A stretch of DNA of 64,000 bases from Rhynochetos jubatus (GCA_027574665.1 CM050655.1:12395170-12459169); one strand, 5' to 3'. Counted from the stretch's first letter, positions 11,716-25,602 are shown. Numbers and translations: made by a program. Notes: generated by a model not told the origin, from the letters alone.

Positions 11716-14700
11716 AATAAACAATATTTATCACAAATATAAAAATAGATCTTAACAGAAGCACCAACACACAGATCTAAACTACTATTAAAATCTATTG
11801 AACAGTTGGAAAGAACAGCAGAGCATTAAGTATATAAGCAGAAATAACTGCCTAAGATATCATAACTTGTGACACAATATATTTTATTGATAGTCTAAGG
11901 ACTGACAGCAGCATCCCAAGCAGTCTTCATCACTGTGTGACTTGGCATGAGCTCAGGTGACCATCCCTCCCCCCCTCCCAAAAGAAAAGGATAGAGTATG
12001 AGATGCTCTGCTTGGCTAGACCATCAAACACAATGCCCCTGGAGAAAAGCAAAATATTACCCCAGAGTGAACAATGTAGCAAAAATCTGAGAATACACAA
12101 ATCAAATCTTTTGGTGACTAAAATCTGTTTTGGTGAACAAGATTCAGTTTACAAACAGTAAAAAGAAGCCTCCTTGTGAAATCCAAAAATTCAGGCTTCA
12201 ACACTAAGGAACTGAATTTTAAAATGTTTATTGCTTTCATGTTATAGCCTCATCGGATATATTTGGTTATTTTACAGTAATTTTCAAACACTTAGCCAGA
12301 AACTATCAGAGATATCTAGTGTGCATTGTGGGTTCAAACCAATGTTCTACTCTTCCAAAATCACAAGTGATCTGCAAGTCATTCTTCTCACAAAACATCC
12401 AAGAGACTACTTGGAAGTTGCCTATGTTTTTGGGCAACAGCTAGATAAGTGGCAGTACTTGAACTCCAACGCATAAAATGAAGTATTGAATATCATTTAT
12501 TGCAGAGAGATCGAAGAAATTACATGCAGACCTGCTGCCTATGCTATGCTGCCCCTATGAACATGATCAAATGGGGATATTAGATAAAAATCTGTGGAAA
12601 TACCTGTGAAATAGATGAATCAGAACTAGGTTTAGCCTTATTTTTCATTCTAAATCACACTTTTATTGGCACAGATTCACGCATATGGAGTTCTTCCCCT
12701 TTCCTCCAGACCAATATGCTGGGATCTCTATAGTAATCACTAAAGTGCAGCAGTTATTTTCTCACTGATGATTGTGCTGGAATATCAGAAGGAAAAGAAT
12801 TCTATTAAACAGGAAGAAATTAAAAAAAAAAAAAAATCTAACTTCCAAATATTATGACTAACAGAACAAAGCTGGACCATGTAGGCAGCAGGGATAGTAA
12901 CAGCCATAACTCTAACTTTGCTGCCATTAATGTTTATGTTGTATATGAAGTGGTGCTGATGGACTGGCAAAATGTGCAAACATAGAATTTATTCCTCCTT
13001 GCAGCAGTTACGGGAGATCACAACTATAAATGCATGTTTCAGTAGAGACTATTTTAAACTACAGAGCATTATTTTGACAAGCCGAGAACTGCAACAAAAG
13101 ATTTATTTTTCAGTGGTATAATTGGTGAATGCATTATCCTGTCAACATTTAACTAGTATAATCAACTTAAATAATCAAAGCTGCCCTAGAGTTTTAGTGT
13201 TTCACGTTAATTTGAAAATAATTTATTCTATTATACTCACATTTGCATTAATGTAAATGAAACTAATAAGTTAAAACTCAAAGTTATGTAAAACAAGAAC
13301 ACATCACACATTTTAGTTTCATACGCCTATTTGGCAGGTCATACATTCTCATACATGTTGCATGTTAAACCAACAAGTGACACCACAATGCTCTGGCACG
13401 CTACCTACGCTATACCTGTTACTTATGCCCATAATGAAGATGGGATAATGATCTTCCTAACTAGGACATGCTTCCAGCAACCCTGAAGTCCCTCTAGAAA
13501 GCGGCTCCCTCTGGCTCGCTCACCTCTTCGCAGATGTGTTCTTAACACCTTATAGAGAGCTATCTAACTCTATACGCTTCATTAGTCTGTTTGCTCCAGT
13601 CAGGCATAAACTGCTGATTTTTGGATTAGCAGCTTTTGCCACTAATCTGCTCTTGACTCATAGACTAAAATGTTTCAACTGTAGAATAAATATTTTGAAG
13701 TATTTCAAACGGTTTTTTCTGAACTACTTACTGAGTTGAGAGAAGACTGCATGTTTTGCCAAGACTTGGGGTATTTTAGATTCTCTGTATGAGAACCTAG
13801 TATGTATAAATGTAATGCTGAGGTACAGGAAGATTTATCCTAACATGGTCATATCCGATAACCATATAGATCTGAAAACAAAAGCAATAACACGAGATCT
13901 TTTGACTCGTCACAGAGCTGTGTAAAGGTCTAGCCGTGGATCATCTGAATTAGATACCTGAAGCTGTACCAAAAAAGACATACCAAAGCAGGAATATGTT
14001 GGTACAAGCTCTTACATTGTTTGTAACAAGCTCTAGCTTTAGCTTGTAGGGGATTCTGCCTTACTTCTCCTTTGACTAATGAGGCCATACAACAGCCTCA
14101 AAGAACCTAGCAAAATTAGGTTTAAATACATATTTAATTGCAGGAAGATGAGAAAATTAGCATGCAGGATGGTGAAGGCAAGAGGAAGCTACTTACTCTA
14201 ATTCTGATGTGAGTCAAGCCAGTGGCATCGCATCATTATTGTTAGAGAGAGAGAACAATAATCTGTGTAAGTTGCAAGGCTCCCTAGAGGCGGATACATC
14301 CAGCTGTATATTGGACATGTGCGGGACACAGCTACTGGGACAGCAACGCGTGGCTCAATAGATGCAGTTACATGATGTGGCATGTTCTGAATGATAGATC
14401 ATACAACTTAAGAAAAACACCAAGGGATACTGGATACTATCAATGGTTTGATTCATTCTTTGCTTTGTGTCAGGATATCCAAGTGGGAGAGAAAAATATG
14501 GATTTAAAAATATTGCTGATAGTTTAATTGCTGCAACTTGCTACTCCATCACTTTTCAGTTGTAATAATGATCAGGGCATAGAGCATTACTTGAAGAATT
14601 AATGACCACCTGAGGTTAACAGCCCACAGCTAAGCCTTGAGCCTCCAGCTTTCTCAGATAGTCATTAATACCCAGGAATTGTCCTGTACCTCCATCATTA

Positions 14701-14834
14701 CTTCTAATTTAAAATGTGAATTTACTCCTTTTAATTTTCTTTTTATAAAATGAATGTACTCAATTAGACTTTGTCATTAAATCATATCTGCATTGATTAC
14801 CTAGGAAAAAATAATGACAACAAAATTAAATTTG

Positions 14835-14866
14835 ACTATTTAATCATTGAATCCTGATTAAATAGT
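14835..14866. repeat. Inverted repeat, 12-bp perfect stem, 8-base loop
   Basis: ACTATTTAATCA (14835-14846) is the exact reverse complement of TGATTAAATAGT (14855-14866), with TTGAATCC as the loop. The stem is AT-rich, but 12 perfect pairs so close together are uncommon. Confidence 0.85.
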
Positions 14867-16914
14867 TATAAATGTTTCATTCCAATTGAGATCACATAAA
14901 AAAATCTACACTAGGCAAAGAAGGCTATACAATTCAAAGCTGTAATGTGTCCTGACATGCTGCTTCTATTTTCTTCCCTCTTTATTCCTTGCTAGAACAA
15001 CATGTTACGTTTTTGAGAAACTTTGCTATTTAGATTCAGTATTACTGGACTTTTAATATGTAAGAGTAGCTAGGGAAATAGAAAACGTTTCAGTGATCTG
15101 ACAGCAGAACTGATTTAAATCACAGTGATGAAGACATTCTTAAAAAGAACCAAGTTATCACAGAATTACTTTTTTTTTTTAAAGGTAAAACAAAGAATAA
15201 AAGAAAATATCTAAATAAGATAAGATTTTGGACAGTGATCCAAATTCTCTTCCTCTAGAAGCTTGCAGTCATCACCAAGCAAAAGACACTGTCGTCTGGT
15301 GTAAAGCCATAGGATTCCATATGCATCAAGAGGTATAAGGTGCTACGATTAGTTCATGGCTCAGCCCATTAGCCGCCAGAGAGAGGAAATTATACCTTAG
15401 AGCAGCGTGTACTGACACACCGGGTGCTGAATTCAAGTGAGGTAGATTGATCGAAACCATGATTTTACAATGAACTTTGGTGGGAAGTCCAAAGCTAGTT
15501 CACCCTGATCTTTGTCAACTTAGCTCTCTGAGCTACTGAAAGGTACCTGCTGTGCTGACAGACCGACAAGGTAACAGAGGGCTAATCTTCAGTTTTGAAT
15601 AATCGCTGTACACGGTTTGTTCCCAGCCACCTCTCTTGTCTGCATACAAGTCTGTTTGTGGTACCACATACAGGCGCAGGCAACCTAGCTGGCCTATGCA
15701 CAGAGTGGGAGAACTGAGTCTGGAAATCAGACTGTGAGCCACAAGCAAAGTGCTTTAGGTCAATGTCTACTATAATTCAAGTGGAAATAATCTAATATCC
15801 TGTCAGAGACAGTTTCATTTCTGCCATCCCCACTATACTCCCAATATTTTCCCATGTCCCCTTCACCCCCTGTCTCAATACTCTGAATTTCCTCCAAGCC
15901 CCATCTTCTCAACTACTGGATTAAGTGAACAGGTCTGTGTGCTGCACCTGAAGCTAAGAAAAAAAAAAAGAAGTGATCAGGATCCTCACCTTTATACAGA
16001 AAATGATCTTTGGAGGGGAGGGGTTGACTTTCAATTCTGTTTCAAAATTTCATACATTCATGAGTTTCCATTCAAAATGTTTGCCTGTAAACTCATGGCT
16101 TGATATAATTGGAGCACAAAAATATTCATAGAAATAAGTCAGTATACAAACATACTTGAACAAATCAATAAACATTTAAAGATTGTTTTTCCTCCCTGTC
16201 TCGTTTCAGCTTCTCTAATACGGCAGCAGATGGAGCAGCATAAAACCAACAACATCTGATCCTAAAACATACCTAAAACTTTTCAGGTTTTCTGCGTGTT
16301 GTATTGCTCCTTCCAAGTCTTTTTCTACTTGCTTTCTCAGTGTCTGTATTTAGACTGTAGAAACCATACCAAAGGCCTCATCTGTATTAGCACCTTTAAT
16401 TACAACAATAATCCGCATGACTTCAGTAAGAAGGCTGATGGGTTTGCTCACTTTCATGATGCTGCTATCAAATCAAGGATCTCAAAATTATTTCAACAGT
16501 AATATTCTGAAAGGAATTACATGCATTCTGCATGTTGCAAATAAATCAAACATGACAAATATTTCGGCCATGCCATACTGGATGCTGTTAGTGAATTAAC
16601 AGGAAGGTTACCTGCAGATAGCTGGCTATTTTTTTTTCCTCTCTGCAGCTGCCAGATGGTGTTGAACAGAACAAACTGCTATGCAGAGTAGCTGAATTTT
16701 TACCAGGTATGTGAGCCATTACACACTGCATTTTTTATCTATTCAGATGCTTTAGGGAAATGATATATGCATATTTGATCCAATAATAAAAAGAAAATAT
16801 TGAATAATCAGCATGTTCTTTGTGTTGTCTTTCACACACTAAATTGTAAATTATACAGATAGAAAAACCTTTCTATCAAGAAATCTCCCTCCGATCAAAG
16901 CAACAAACCCTACT

Positions 16915-16917
<3 letters not shown>

Positions 16918-16950
<33 letters not shown>

Positions 16951-16985
16951 AAACAAACCCAAAAACACAAACCACAACACAAAAT
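16918..16985. repeat. A/C-rich low-complexity tract with (CAAAA)n
   Basis: An (AAAAC)-type repeat passes into AAACCCAAACAAACCC and further A/C-only DNA. No T or G occurs for about 60 bases. Confidence 0.85.
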
Positions 16986-19292
16986 TTCCTTTACATAGTC
17001 TGTCATAATTTAAAATATAACAAAGGCTATTGCACAGCCTACATGCATTCAATAAGAATAATAAGACAGCACCTCTTGCTACTCTTACAGAAATAGACTG
17101 ACTAGACTGAATTATGGATTCCAGTTTCAGCTTATGGTACTGCAAATATATTAAGGATACAGTTCAATGGACCTCACATAGCAAAACGCTAATCGAGGCT
17201 CTAGCTTTGTTCATTTTTTAAATAAAGGAATGGCTACCGTAATTAGAATTACAGGAATCATTTTTAGATGCTGTAGGCGAAACGAACCAAGGCAAAACAA
17301 AACTCCAGACCTCCGAATCTTACTCTTGAACAGAGAACGTGGGAAACTTGCATGGCCACATATGGTCTCATCTGAAAGAGCACTTCCCACACTAACTTCC
17401 CACTAGTACTTGATGAAACATTGCTTCAAAACTGATTCAAAAGAAGGATGACCTGCTGAGTCACCAGTATCATTTAAGGAAACATAAGAAATACCTTCAA
17501 GACCTGTTACCCTACTATTTGATCTTATCCTATATATAAGAGTACTATCTGAGACTGCATACTTTTATTCAATTTTTAAAATAGATTTTAAAAATATTTG
17601 CTGTATGGAAAGCAGTCTTTCCACATTTATTATGGAAGAAGATAAGAATTCATTCTCCAGTACTTTACAAGTAAAATCATAGTAATAATTTCTGGGCCTA
17701 TCACTGCCATGTTCTGAAATACTGAAATGATAGTCCTATAAATTCATTACAAATACCATATCCCGTTTATACATTACTAGCATAGCAAACATTTACTCCA
17801 AATAGAGTGCGTTTTGCTTAAAAACATTTACTAACCTGTGCTTGTTTTTAGCTTTTATTACTGAGCCAAGATAAAGGTCTCACAATTTAGCATGATTAGC
17901 CATTTGTGAAGGATACATATTTTTTAAACTTCACCATCAATGTGTTATTCTGTAAATAGATGAGGACCTATGCTTGTTTAAAATGAAATTTACACATTAA
18001 ACAACTCAAGATGATCTTCCATTTCTTTAAGAAATTAATTCATGGCTAACGAAGGGTGAAAGACTGACTGAAACAGTCATTAATTTAACCTTTCCCTCTT
18101 GATAAAATCAGCTGAGCTGCTGCTTCTCACTTACAAAGATATGTCAGGGGAATAAATCATTTTACAAAAACAGTGAAATGTATAATCTTGGTAGTATTTA
18201 CAAAATGCATTAGCTAGAAATTTACCAAGCCACCTTTAGGTTATTCTAATAACTGATTAATGAACCTTTCTAATACCATATGGGCATCATCCACAAACAT
18301 TTTAGAGACTCAAGTTTAAAACTACTTTAACAGTGGTAACTTCTGAAAGTGTCCACACGTAGATTCTGCTTTTCCAAAGGAAATGTACGAGCTCTGAGCA
18401 GGCCTAACCCATCTAGGTAAAGCAATATTTATATGAGTTCCTTGTAAAAGGTTTTGGAAGAAACAACCGAATAAAAAAGCTCAGAGTAATGTGATAATCA
18501 GTATAATATCAACCTGACTGAAAAGAAAAAAAAGGAAGCCGCAGCAGTAGGACATTGTTGGAGATGTCTCCATTTACCTTATATATTCAGATGTAATTCC
18601 AGTCCATCTTTAGGGTTTTTTTGTCTTTTTTTTTTTTTTTTTAATTTTTAAAATTTTCTTATGTTATAGACTCTGATTTCTACTAGGAGCATGTAAAAAG
18701 CCTTTTAGAGAATAAATATAGCACTTCAAAGATTTAGCTGTATTTTCCAGGACTGACTGGTTTACTGAAAATTTGTGTGTCAAAAGACAGACTGAAGACT
18801 AGAATTTTTCTTCTATGGAACTTTGCAAGACCACACTGCAAGGCAGCTTTATTACATTCTTTACTAGCAACTGAGTTCCCAGTAGCCCAGTACTCTCAGG
18901 AACACTATTATTTGCTCAGGTAATTCAGTGTGTGCAACTACAAGAAGTAAAAAAGTCCTTACAAATCAATATCATCTCAGTCTAAAGGAAAAAAAAACCT
19001 GAACCCAACCCAAGGAATCAAGTAATAGTCATAACCTTCCTGCTGAACAGTATTCCAATGGTGCAAATAATCTTTCAGCATTCTACGTGTGAACCCAAAA
19101 CTCCAAACACCTATTCTGAAATATTCAAATTATGTATCAAGATGGTAGTTACAAAGCTAGTGCCCAACCTGGGGGAAAAAAAAAGGAAAGGAAGCCTATA
19201 GAAGAGAGCATGCTTGAAAGAGTTTATGCTTTTCAGTCTTACTGTCCAAACCTGAATGAACAAAAATTGGGCAAAACTTTATTTAGACTTGG
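16986..19292. other. AT-rich non-coding stretch
   Basis: Nothing beyond homopolymers (T17 at about 18626-18642) and a short A-run with A/C-rich DNA near 18985-19012. No coding or repeat family was recognised. Confidence 0.5.
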
Positions 19293-19952
19293 TATTGTGT
19301 TTGCATGGCAAGGTTTTGCTAGCCAGGGGGCTACAGGGATGGCTTCTGTGAGAAGCTGCCAGAAGCTTGACTCTGTTGGACATAGGGGAATGTCAGTCGT
19401 CTCCAAGACAGACCCACTGCTGGCCAAGGCCAAGCCAGCCTCTGGGGTAACATGTTTAGGAAAGGAACAATAAAACAGAAGAGAAGGAATTTTGCAGACA
19501 GACAGAGGCATATGTATGTGAGAGCAACAGCTCTGCAGGTCCCCAGGTCAGTGGAGAAGGAGGGGGAGGAGGTGTTCCAGGTGCCTGAGCAGAGATTCCC
19601 CAGCAGCCTGTGCTGCAGATCATGTTAAGGCCGGCTGTGCCCTGCAACCATGGAGGGTCACAGGGGAGCAGAGACCCACCTGCAACCTGGGGAGGACCCC
19701 ATGCTGGAGCAGATGGATGCCCGAAGGAGGCTGTGACCCCATGGGGCAGCTCGCTCCTGAAGGACAGCACCCTGTGGGAAGGACCTGTGCTGGAGCAGTT
19801 TGTGCAGAACTGCAGCCTGTGGGAAGGACTCACACTGGAGAAGTTGGTGGAGGAGTGTCTTCTGTGGGAATAATTTCACTTCCCTGCCCAGCTGAGGAGT
19901 GCAGTGATAGAGCGGCTTGGTGGGCCCCTGGCCTCGAGCCAGGGTTAGCCTG
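19293..19952 (+). mobile_element. Avian endogenous-retrovirus solo LTR, internally deleted (family A)
   Basis: This is the same family as 93-425, sharing TTTGCATGGCAAGG, GGCTACAGGGATGGCTTCTG, AGAAGCTGCCAGAAGCTT, AAGGCCAAGCCAG and GTGGAGAAGGAGGGGGAGG. It continues through a 45-bp tandem repeat region (19771-19871). It then jumps to AGCTGAGGAGTGCAGTGATA and GAGCGGCTTGGTGGGC, followed by GAGCCAGGGTTAGCC. I recognise those as the 3' end of this LTR family, so a segment of the family consensus is missing near 19872-19885. No internal retroviral sequence is attached, so it is a solo LTR. Overlapping open frames here reflect its higher GC, not genes. The 3' end is approximate. Confidence 0.75.
19771..19871 (+). 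repeat. 45-bp tandem repeat inside the LTR
   Basis: CCTGTGGGAAGGAC begins at 19771 and 19816, and the diverged TCTGTGGGAA begins at 19861. This gives an exact 45-base period, two full units and a partial third. Copy number in this LTR family seems variable. Confidence 0.85.
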
Positions 19953-22841
19953 GAGGCCTTATTATTCTTACTGAATACAAGAATTCCAAAAATAGGTAAA
20001 ACTTCATCTTTACTGACCCACTAATCTAAATTTTAAACACAAAAGTAGACAGCATTCTACATTTTACACTCAAATCTAAGAAAGTTCCTCAAATATCAGA
20101 CAAGTATATTATCTTTTTTGTAGCTACAACATATAACTTCATAAAATATAGCAACAGCCCACAAATAAGTGTACAAAGAAGAGCCTACAGCTCTCTGTAG
20201 ATATTCTTGACATGTAATTATTAAATGCAATATAATTAAAAATCTTCCTCATACCTGTGGAATTTTGCAATCATTTTGCATCTGTGGTAATGGCCTACAC
20301 ATTTGCCTAAACGCTCTTCTGGCAAAGAATGCATCTGAAATATATTATTTTCAAAGAGACTCTTTGCACTGGTTTTTCAATATTGAAAGATATGTTTGAT
20401 TTGATTTTTGAGATGTTTTTTTCCTTAACTACCGTTTTGCCTTCAGGTAATAAATGTAAATGGAAACATCTATTAAAAAAACTGCATAGGATGCAACAGC
20501 ATATATTTTTCATCAGCAAGTACTAGACTATTCCTTATAACCACTGGAAGTAAAGCCTTGTCATGTTCTTTGAACAAAATATCTTGCTTTTATCGAATGG
20601 TAATGTTACATCAAATCAGGGACAGGAAGGCATAGATATCTACAACAATGTATAGAAATGAATTCCAGTTGTTATAATAAGCCCTGGAACACTCATTTTG
20701 CTAATACTGGCCCCAAAAGGAGACAATTGGAAAGAATGGCACCCCAGCTCTTTTTTATGATAGAGCCAAAAGTTTATTGGACACTTTTATCAGGAGTCTA
20801 AATGCACTCAGATTTATGTAGAACAGTCACGCAGCCAGTTGCAGTTCATTCTAAATGGAAATACATCTGTAGTATACAGCTAAGATCAAACAGCCACTTG
20901 GAAGAACTGCCAAATACAAATATGAGATATTACAGCCATTTGGTCAGAATGACCTTCTTAACTCACTCGGTGTACAACTACGAAAGAAATATAAAGGAAA
21001 CAGTAATGCAGAAAGAGAGATTCCCCAAGAAGATCTTGGTTAAGATTACATTAGCACCAGATCAAGCATTTTGTAATTATTGTCATTAAGAACTGAAATT
21101 GAATGCCCGTTTTAAAATGTCTCACAAGAATACTACCAATTGACACCTGAGAAAACTACATGAAATCAGAAGTTAGAATACTAATATTTCTAATGTATAC
21201 AGAAAAAAAAAAAAGGAAAATGTCAATTTTAAGCTCTCTGGTTAAACTGTTAATAATCTTATCTTTACTTGTGTAGGCAATTTGTAATACCTACACATTA
21301 CTTCACAACCGTACAAAATCTACTGCTGGTGTAAGATAGGACAGAAGAGCTCACTGCCGGTTTCTGCCAAAGAGCTCTTTTCAATCCTTAGGCAGGTTCT
21401 GGATCTCTATTCCTTCCTTAGTGGCTTCATGAATGTTGGGGTGAGGGGGTGTTTGTGGTGGTGTTTTGGTTTGGTTGTGGGCTTTTTTTTTAAGGAAAAA
21501 CTAACCCTATTGATCTCAATACTTTAAGATCAGCAATTGTTAAAACGCTTCACTCCTAGGATTTAAGTGAAGAAAAAGCAATCTCAGTTTACTTCCTGCT
21601 GGTGTGCACATAAACAACATTTATCACAATAAGCACTAACTTGCCCACGTACTCAGCCGGTTATCTCAGCTCATCTTCTTCAGATTCTTAGTGAAAAATC
21701 CTTTCTTACCCTGGTTTCATTGAATTAAGATTTATTTGTCCCTTGGTTTTCCTTACTCATTTTTTTTTCCTGGCATATTTACATGTCTTGCTTGCCTTTT
21801 CTCTGGCGTGTTTCTGCAGATTTTTGAGTAAGGCTTAGTGCACCAGTCCAGCATGTTAAGGGAGGAAAATGAAAACTAGATGTATGCAAACAACTACAGA
21901 TGAATAAAACATTAAGGTTGTTGGTTTTACCTGATTCTGGCTTGACTGAAGTATGCCAGTTCCACACTGACTTACACTGCTGCTGAGGGACCTGAGCTCC
22001 CGTTGAGCAAGGGACCAGTGGGGCCCTGGCGACTTTGCACAGCTTTAAGGGAAGGTAATGGAAATTGCTAGGCATTTGGCACTTCAGGGGGGAAAAGTCA
22101 ATTTGTTCCCTGCCTAAATATGGATTTAAGAGCCCAGCTTTGGTAATTTTTTAGAAGTGTGCCCGTCCATAATGTTCAGTACTACATATGCTGAAAAATC
22201 CTTTTATTCCTGTCATCTCCCTCTTTTACCACAACATGTTTTTGTCATAAGAGCTCCAAGCAGGATTATTAATGTACAAAACTGCTTCACTGGGCACTGT
22301 GTGAGAACTTCCTACAACAGCATTTTAATGCGTTATTTAGCAATCTCAGCTCTCATGATAACTGAGATGTCTGAGCTTGTCACCTCCGCTGCTTGCACTC
22401 ACAGTGTCTGTAGTTCTGTCTACCCACGTAACTTAAAAACTACATGCAAATGCAAAGCATATTTAGTGTGGTTTCAGTGCAATGCTAGAGCATGATACAG
22501 CTGCAAGTCCCAGTCCTTTCAGCTTTACCATAAGGTGAGTTAACTTTGCAGCGCAGCCAGGATAGTTTTGCTGGAAAAACAACCCACAGGAACCAGCAAT
22601 CCTGATGCTCCGATTGATGTCATATTTATATACAATACCTTTTTTACTATGCCTTGGAGCTAAGCTTTCCCAAAAGTAAAAGGGAGCCTAGAAATTACAT
22701 TTTACATCTGTCATGATATACCAAGATTGCAGAGCCCCTCCCTTAAACATCTGCCTTGTGCTGTGCATCACACTCAGCACAGGGCACTTCACAGGAGAGC
22801 AGGTATGCAGGAAGGTCCCCTCTTGCCCCACTCAAATTGGG
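19953..22841. other. AT-rich non-coding stretch
   Basis: No gene was recognised. It contains two adjacent small palindromes (20352-20366, CAAAGAG-A-CTCTTTG; 20375-20388, TTTCAATATTGAAA) and a G/T-rich tract at about 21433-21490. That tract is the mirror-strand counterpart of the A/C-rich tracts elsewhere. Confidence 0.5.
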
Positions 22842-22886
22842 TCTGCTGAGGGCTCTGCTGAGGGCTCTGCTGAGGGCTCTGCAGAG
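22842..22886 (+). repeat. 12-bp minisatellite, 3 perfect units plus a partial unit
   Basis: TCTGCTGAGGGC repeats exactly at 22842, 22854 and 22866, then continues as TCTGCAGAG. The period is a multiple of three, so an open frame across it reads a repeated Glu-Gly-Ser-Ala. There is no other support for coding. Confidence 0.95.
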
Positions 22887-25518
22887 TTCCTAATATATTT
22901 TTTTCTACCATTATAAACTTAGTAGTTCCTTTGACATTAAATTTTGAGGAACAAACCCACAAATTATCAGGAAATTATAAGTATAATCCTAAAACATTTG
23001 ACCAAGTTTAAAATATATAGTCATATTATACAGATAATAATCCCATTCAGTAAAAGAGATAAAAGGAAGTAACACTGCGATCATTAAGGAGTACCCACAA
23101 AGTAGCTCCTGAAAACAGCACCTTAAATGATATTTCTGTTGCAAATTGCCTTAAGGTAGATGATACACAGGTGCTTTCCTATCTAGTAATAAAGGTTGTT
23201 CCACAAATAAATTCTGTTATCAAAGCCTAACTACAAAGTACTATTTATACACAAAACACAGTAGGATGAGGGATTCAGTTCCTATGCTGCCTCAAAAAAC
23301 CCTTCTTATTGTACTTGACTTGTCCCTCACAGATAAGAATGAGCTACAGCTCATTTTCCTACCAGTGATTCTTTGTTTGGGCACAACATGATCCAGCCCT
23401 GTGCATAAACCTCCTGCAACTGCAGCAGTGCATTCCTGATAGGGAATTCCGAATGGAGAGTTAGCAATTTCAAGGGAAATAAATGATAAAAAATATTTGG
23501 CTAGTCTCCTGAAATACTGAAGTCTACAGCCTCAAAAATATTAGGACCCTATCTACCACCTAATTGAAGATGCTCCAATTGTATGGCTGCTGCCATTATT
23601 CTACCTGTAATCCTGCCTAAAACACGTCAAAACTACAAAGAAGTCAGAATTGAAATAACTTGGCCACACCATTTCATCGATCCATTCTTGCCTTTGGTAC
23701 ATTTCATAGTGCAAACACTTTCCTCTCTCATAAAGCCATATTGAAACGACTCTGCAGCTCACCTGAAAACTATGCCTAGTCTTGCAAATGGAGAGATCGC
23801 AGTCTAGGAACAGTTTGCATGTTGCTACAGTAAGTTGAAGAAAGTACACTATTAGTGGGCCAAAAGTATTTGTCATGTTGTATGTAGGTATGTCTAATAT
23901 GCAGGCATGATCACAGGTAGGATTAGCTCTAACACGCTCAGGTTTGCTGGAAGAAACAGAAACAACGTTCTGACGGTGAAGCTGTGGTATAGCAAATAAT
24001 CTGTGTAGCACAGAAGATATTGCCTGTTAAAAGAAGACGATACAACAACAGTCACCTAGATTACTAGCATGGGAAATAAAATAACAGACACGGCAAATTA
24101 TTAGTGTTATCGTGCAGAAGTAAAAAATCTGGACTTGGAACGGTGAAAACTGTCCTCCCTTCTCTTTACTATTTTAGCATTCTTCAAGGCATGTGTAATC
24201 CTAATGTGAAAATAAACAGATATGAGAAATAGAAATTGTGAAGAGATTTACAGCGTGGCCGCCTGCACGTTCATATCCTAACACCATGGGATAGCGCTGG
24301 AACATCATAGCAGGGCGATAACAGTAGTAGGTATATGGAATTATTGAAAATCTGTTACAACAGCAGACCTTGTGGTCTGTACAATCCCAAGATGATGACA
24401 AATTAGCTATGATCAGTATGGAATAGTGACCACAATTGATAACCCACAGGAGATCATTGATCACTCTTGGCAGGACAGTCTCTGTACTGTGAACTAAGTC
24501 AGATCGGAGCTGATCCAAAAAACTGCCAGCCTGAAAAATAAAGAGCCTCTGGCTTCCCAGCAACATCCCGTGTGAGCAAATATGAGCTATTAATGGCTAC
24601 TGACGTGAATGATGGGAGCATGAATGAAGGATCCTTCCGAAAGCCAGGCTGAACACTGCTGATACAGGGAAAACTCAATTTTCCCCTTGCCAAAAGAGGC
24701 TCTCCCCAGCAGACTGAGGCAGTCTGTGCCCCTGTGGCTTGCACGGCCTTTGCTGTGCCTGACTCCAAAGCTGGTGATTGTTAGTGCAAAGGCAAGCAAA
24801 ATGAGACTTTGAAACGAGTAAACAGCACAGGCAACTGAAACCACTGAGCTGTGTTATCAGCTGACAGAAACTTGACAGAAGAGATTATACTCTTTCATTA
24901 AAAATAAACAATTAATTAATTTTCATCAGTGACATTTTAACCTTACCTTATCTTTAATTGTTCCTACAGCTGTTAATAGTGGTTTGGCTACATCAAAGAT
25001 AACAATATTGGAACTGGTGCTGAACACAGGCTGCCTAATCTTAAACTACTTTAAAGCAGAGACTTACTACCCTGTTCCAAACTAACTTGCATAATGGGGC
25101 TGTAGAGAGAAAATTATTGAGAAAATTATGTCCTAAATCTTTATTTTACTTAGCTAAAAATTACGCCTTCCCTCAGTCACCTTCCCACCAATTTCTGCAA
25201 CCTCTCCTAACAAGTCCAGTTTTCGGTAACTGTAATGGCTTTCATTGCTTTGCCCAGTACTTCTGCAATTGCTTCGCTTTGTGATGAATTTAGACTCACC
25301 ACAATCTTCCAACTGAGAATTTACAAGGGCTAAACAGCTGCATTATTTAACATTTTACCAATAACACTTTTGTTTATATTTATGTTATGTCTTTTTCTCA
25401 GTGAGAAATCATGACTGACATGTAATCAGATCTTTGTCTTTCAAAAAATTATCCAGTCATACCCAATTTTATATTTCTGCAGTTGACTATTGCTAATTGC
25501 AACTTCATATTTACCATC
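22887..25518. other. Non-coding stretch with unusually many minus-strand open frames, no gene supported
   Basis: Minus-strand frames of 136, 121 and 89 codons occur at 23601-24011, 24201-24566 and 24499-24768. Their products match no family I know and are not linked by clear splice signals. Local GC is a little higher around 24660-24780, which lengthens chance frames. A very old degraded repeat is possible. Confidence 0.35.
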
Positions 25519-25602
25519 CAAAAAAAGCCTATTCAAAAAACCAAAAAAACACCAAAACAAACAAAAAGAAACCCCCACCCAAACCACAAAACCAAACCAA
25601 AC
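25519..25602. repeat. A/C-rich low-complexity tract
   Basis: AAAAAAACACCAAAACAAAC and ACCCAAACCACAAAACCAA are typical pieces, with only a few G and T over about 85 bases. It is the longest of the five plus-strand A/C tracts. Confidence 0.85.

Larger units (their letters stand above)
10835..16917. other. AT-rich non-coding stretch
   Basis: No gene or repeat family was recognised. Hairpins at 11691-11715 and 14835-14866 are listed separately. Homopolymer runs occur at about 11573-11581, 12822-12836 and 15171-15180. Confidence 0.5.

Noticed and set aside
16918-16985. Possible CRISPR-like or telomere-like array
   Set aside because: A/C-only low complexity without a fixed unit; not a spacer-repeat pattern and not TTAGGG.
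19456-19974. Several overlapping open frames on both strands
   Set aside because: All fall inside the GC-rich LTR; the repeated peptide is the 45-bp tandem repeat translated.
22713-22916. Open frame with repeated Glu-Gly-Ser-Ala
   Set aside because: The repetition is explained by the 12-bp minisatellite; nothing else supports coding.
23601-24768. Cluster of minus-strand open frames of 136, 121 and 89 codons
   Set aside because: No recognisable domains, no consistent splice signals linking them, and no repeat phrase I know. Treated as chance or very old debris.
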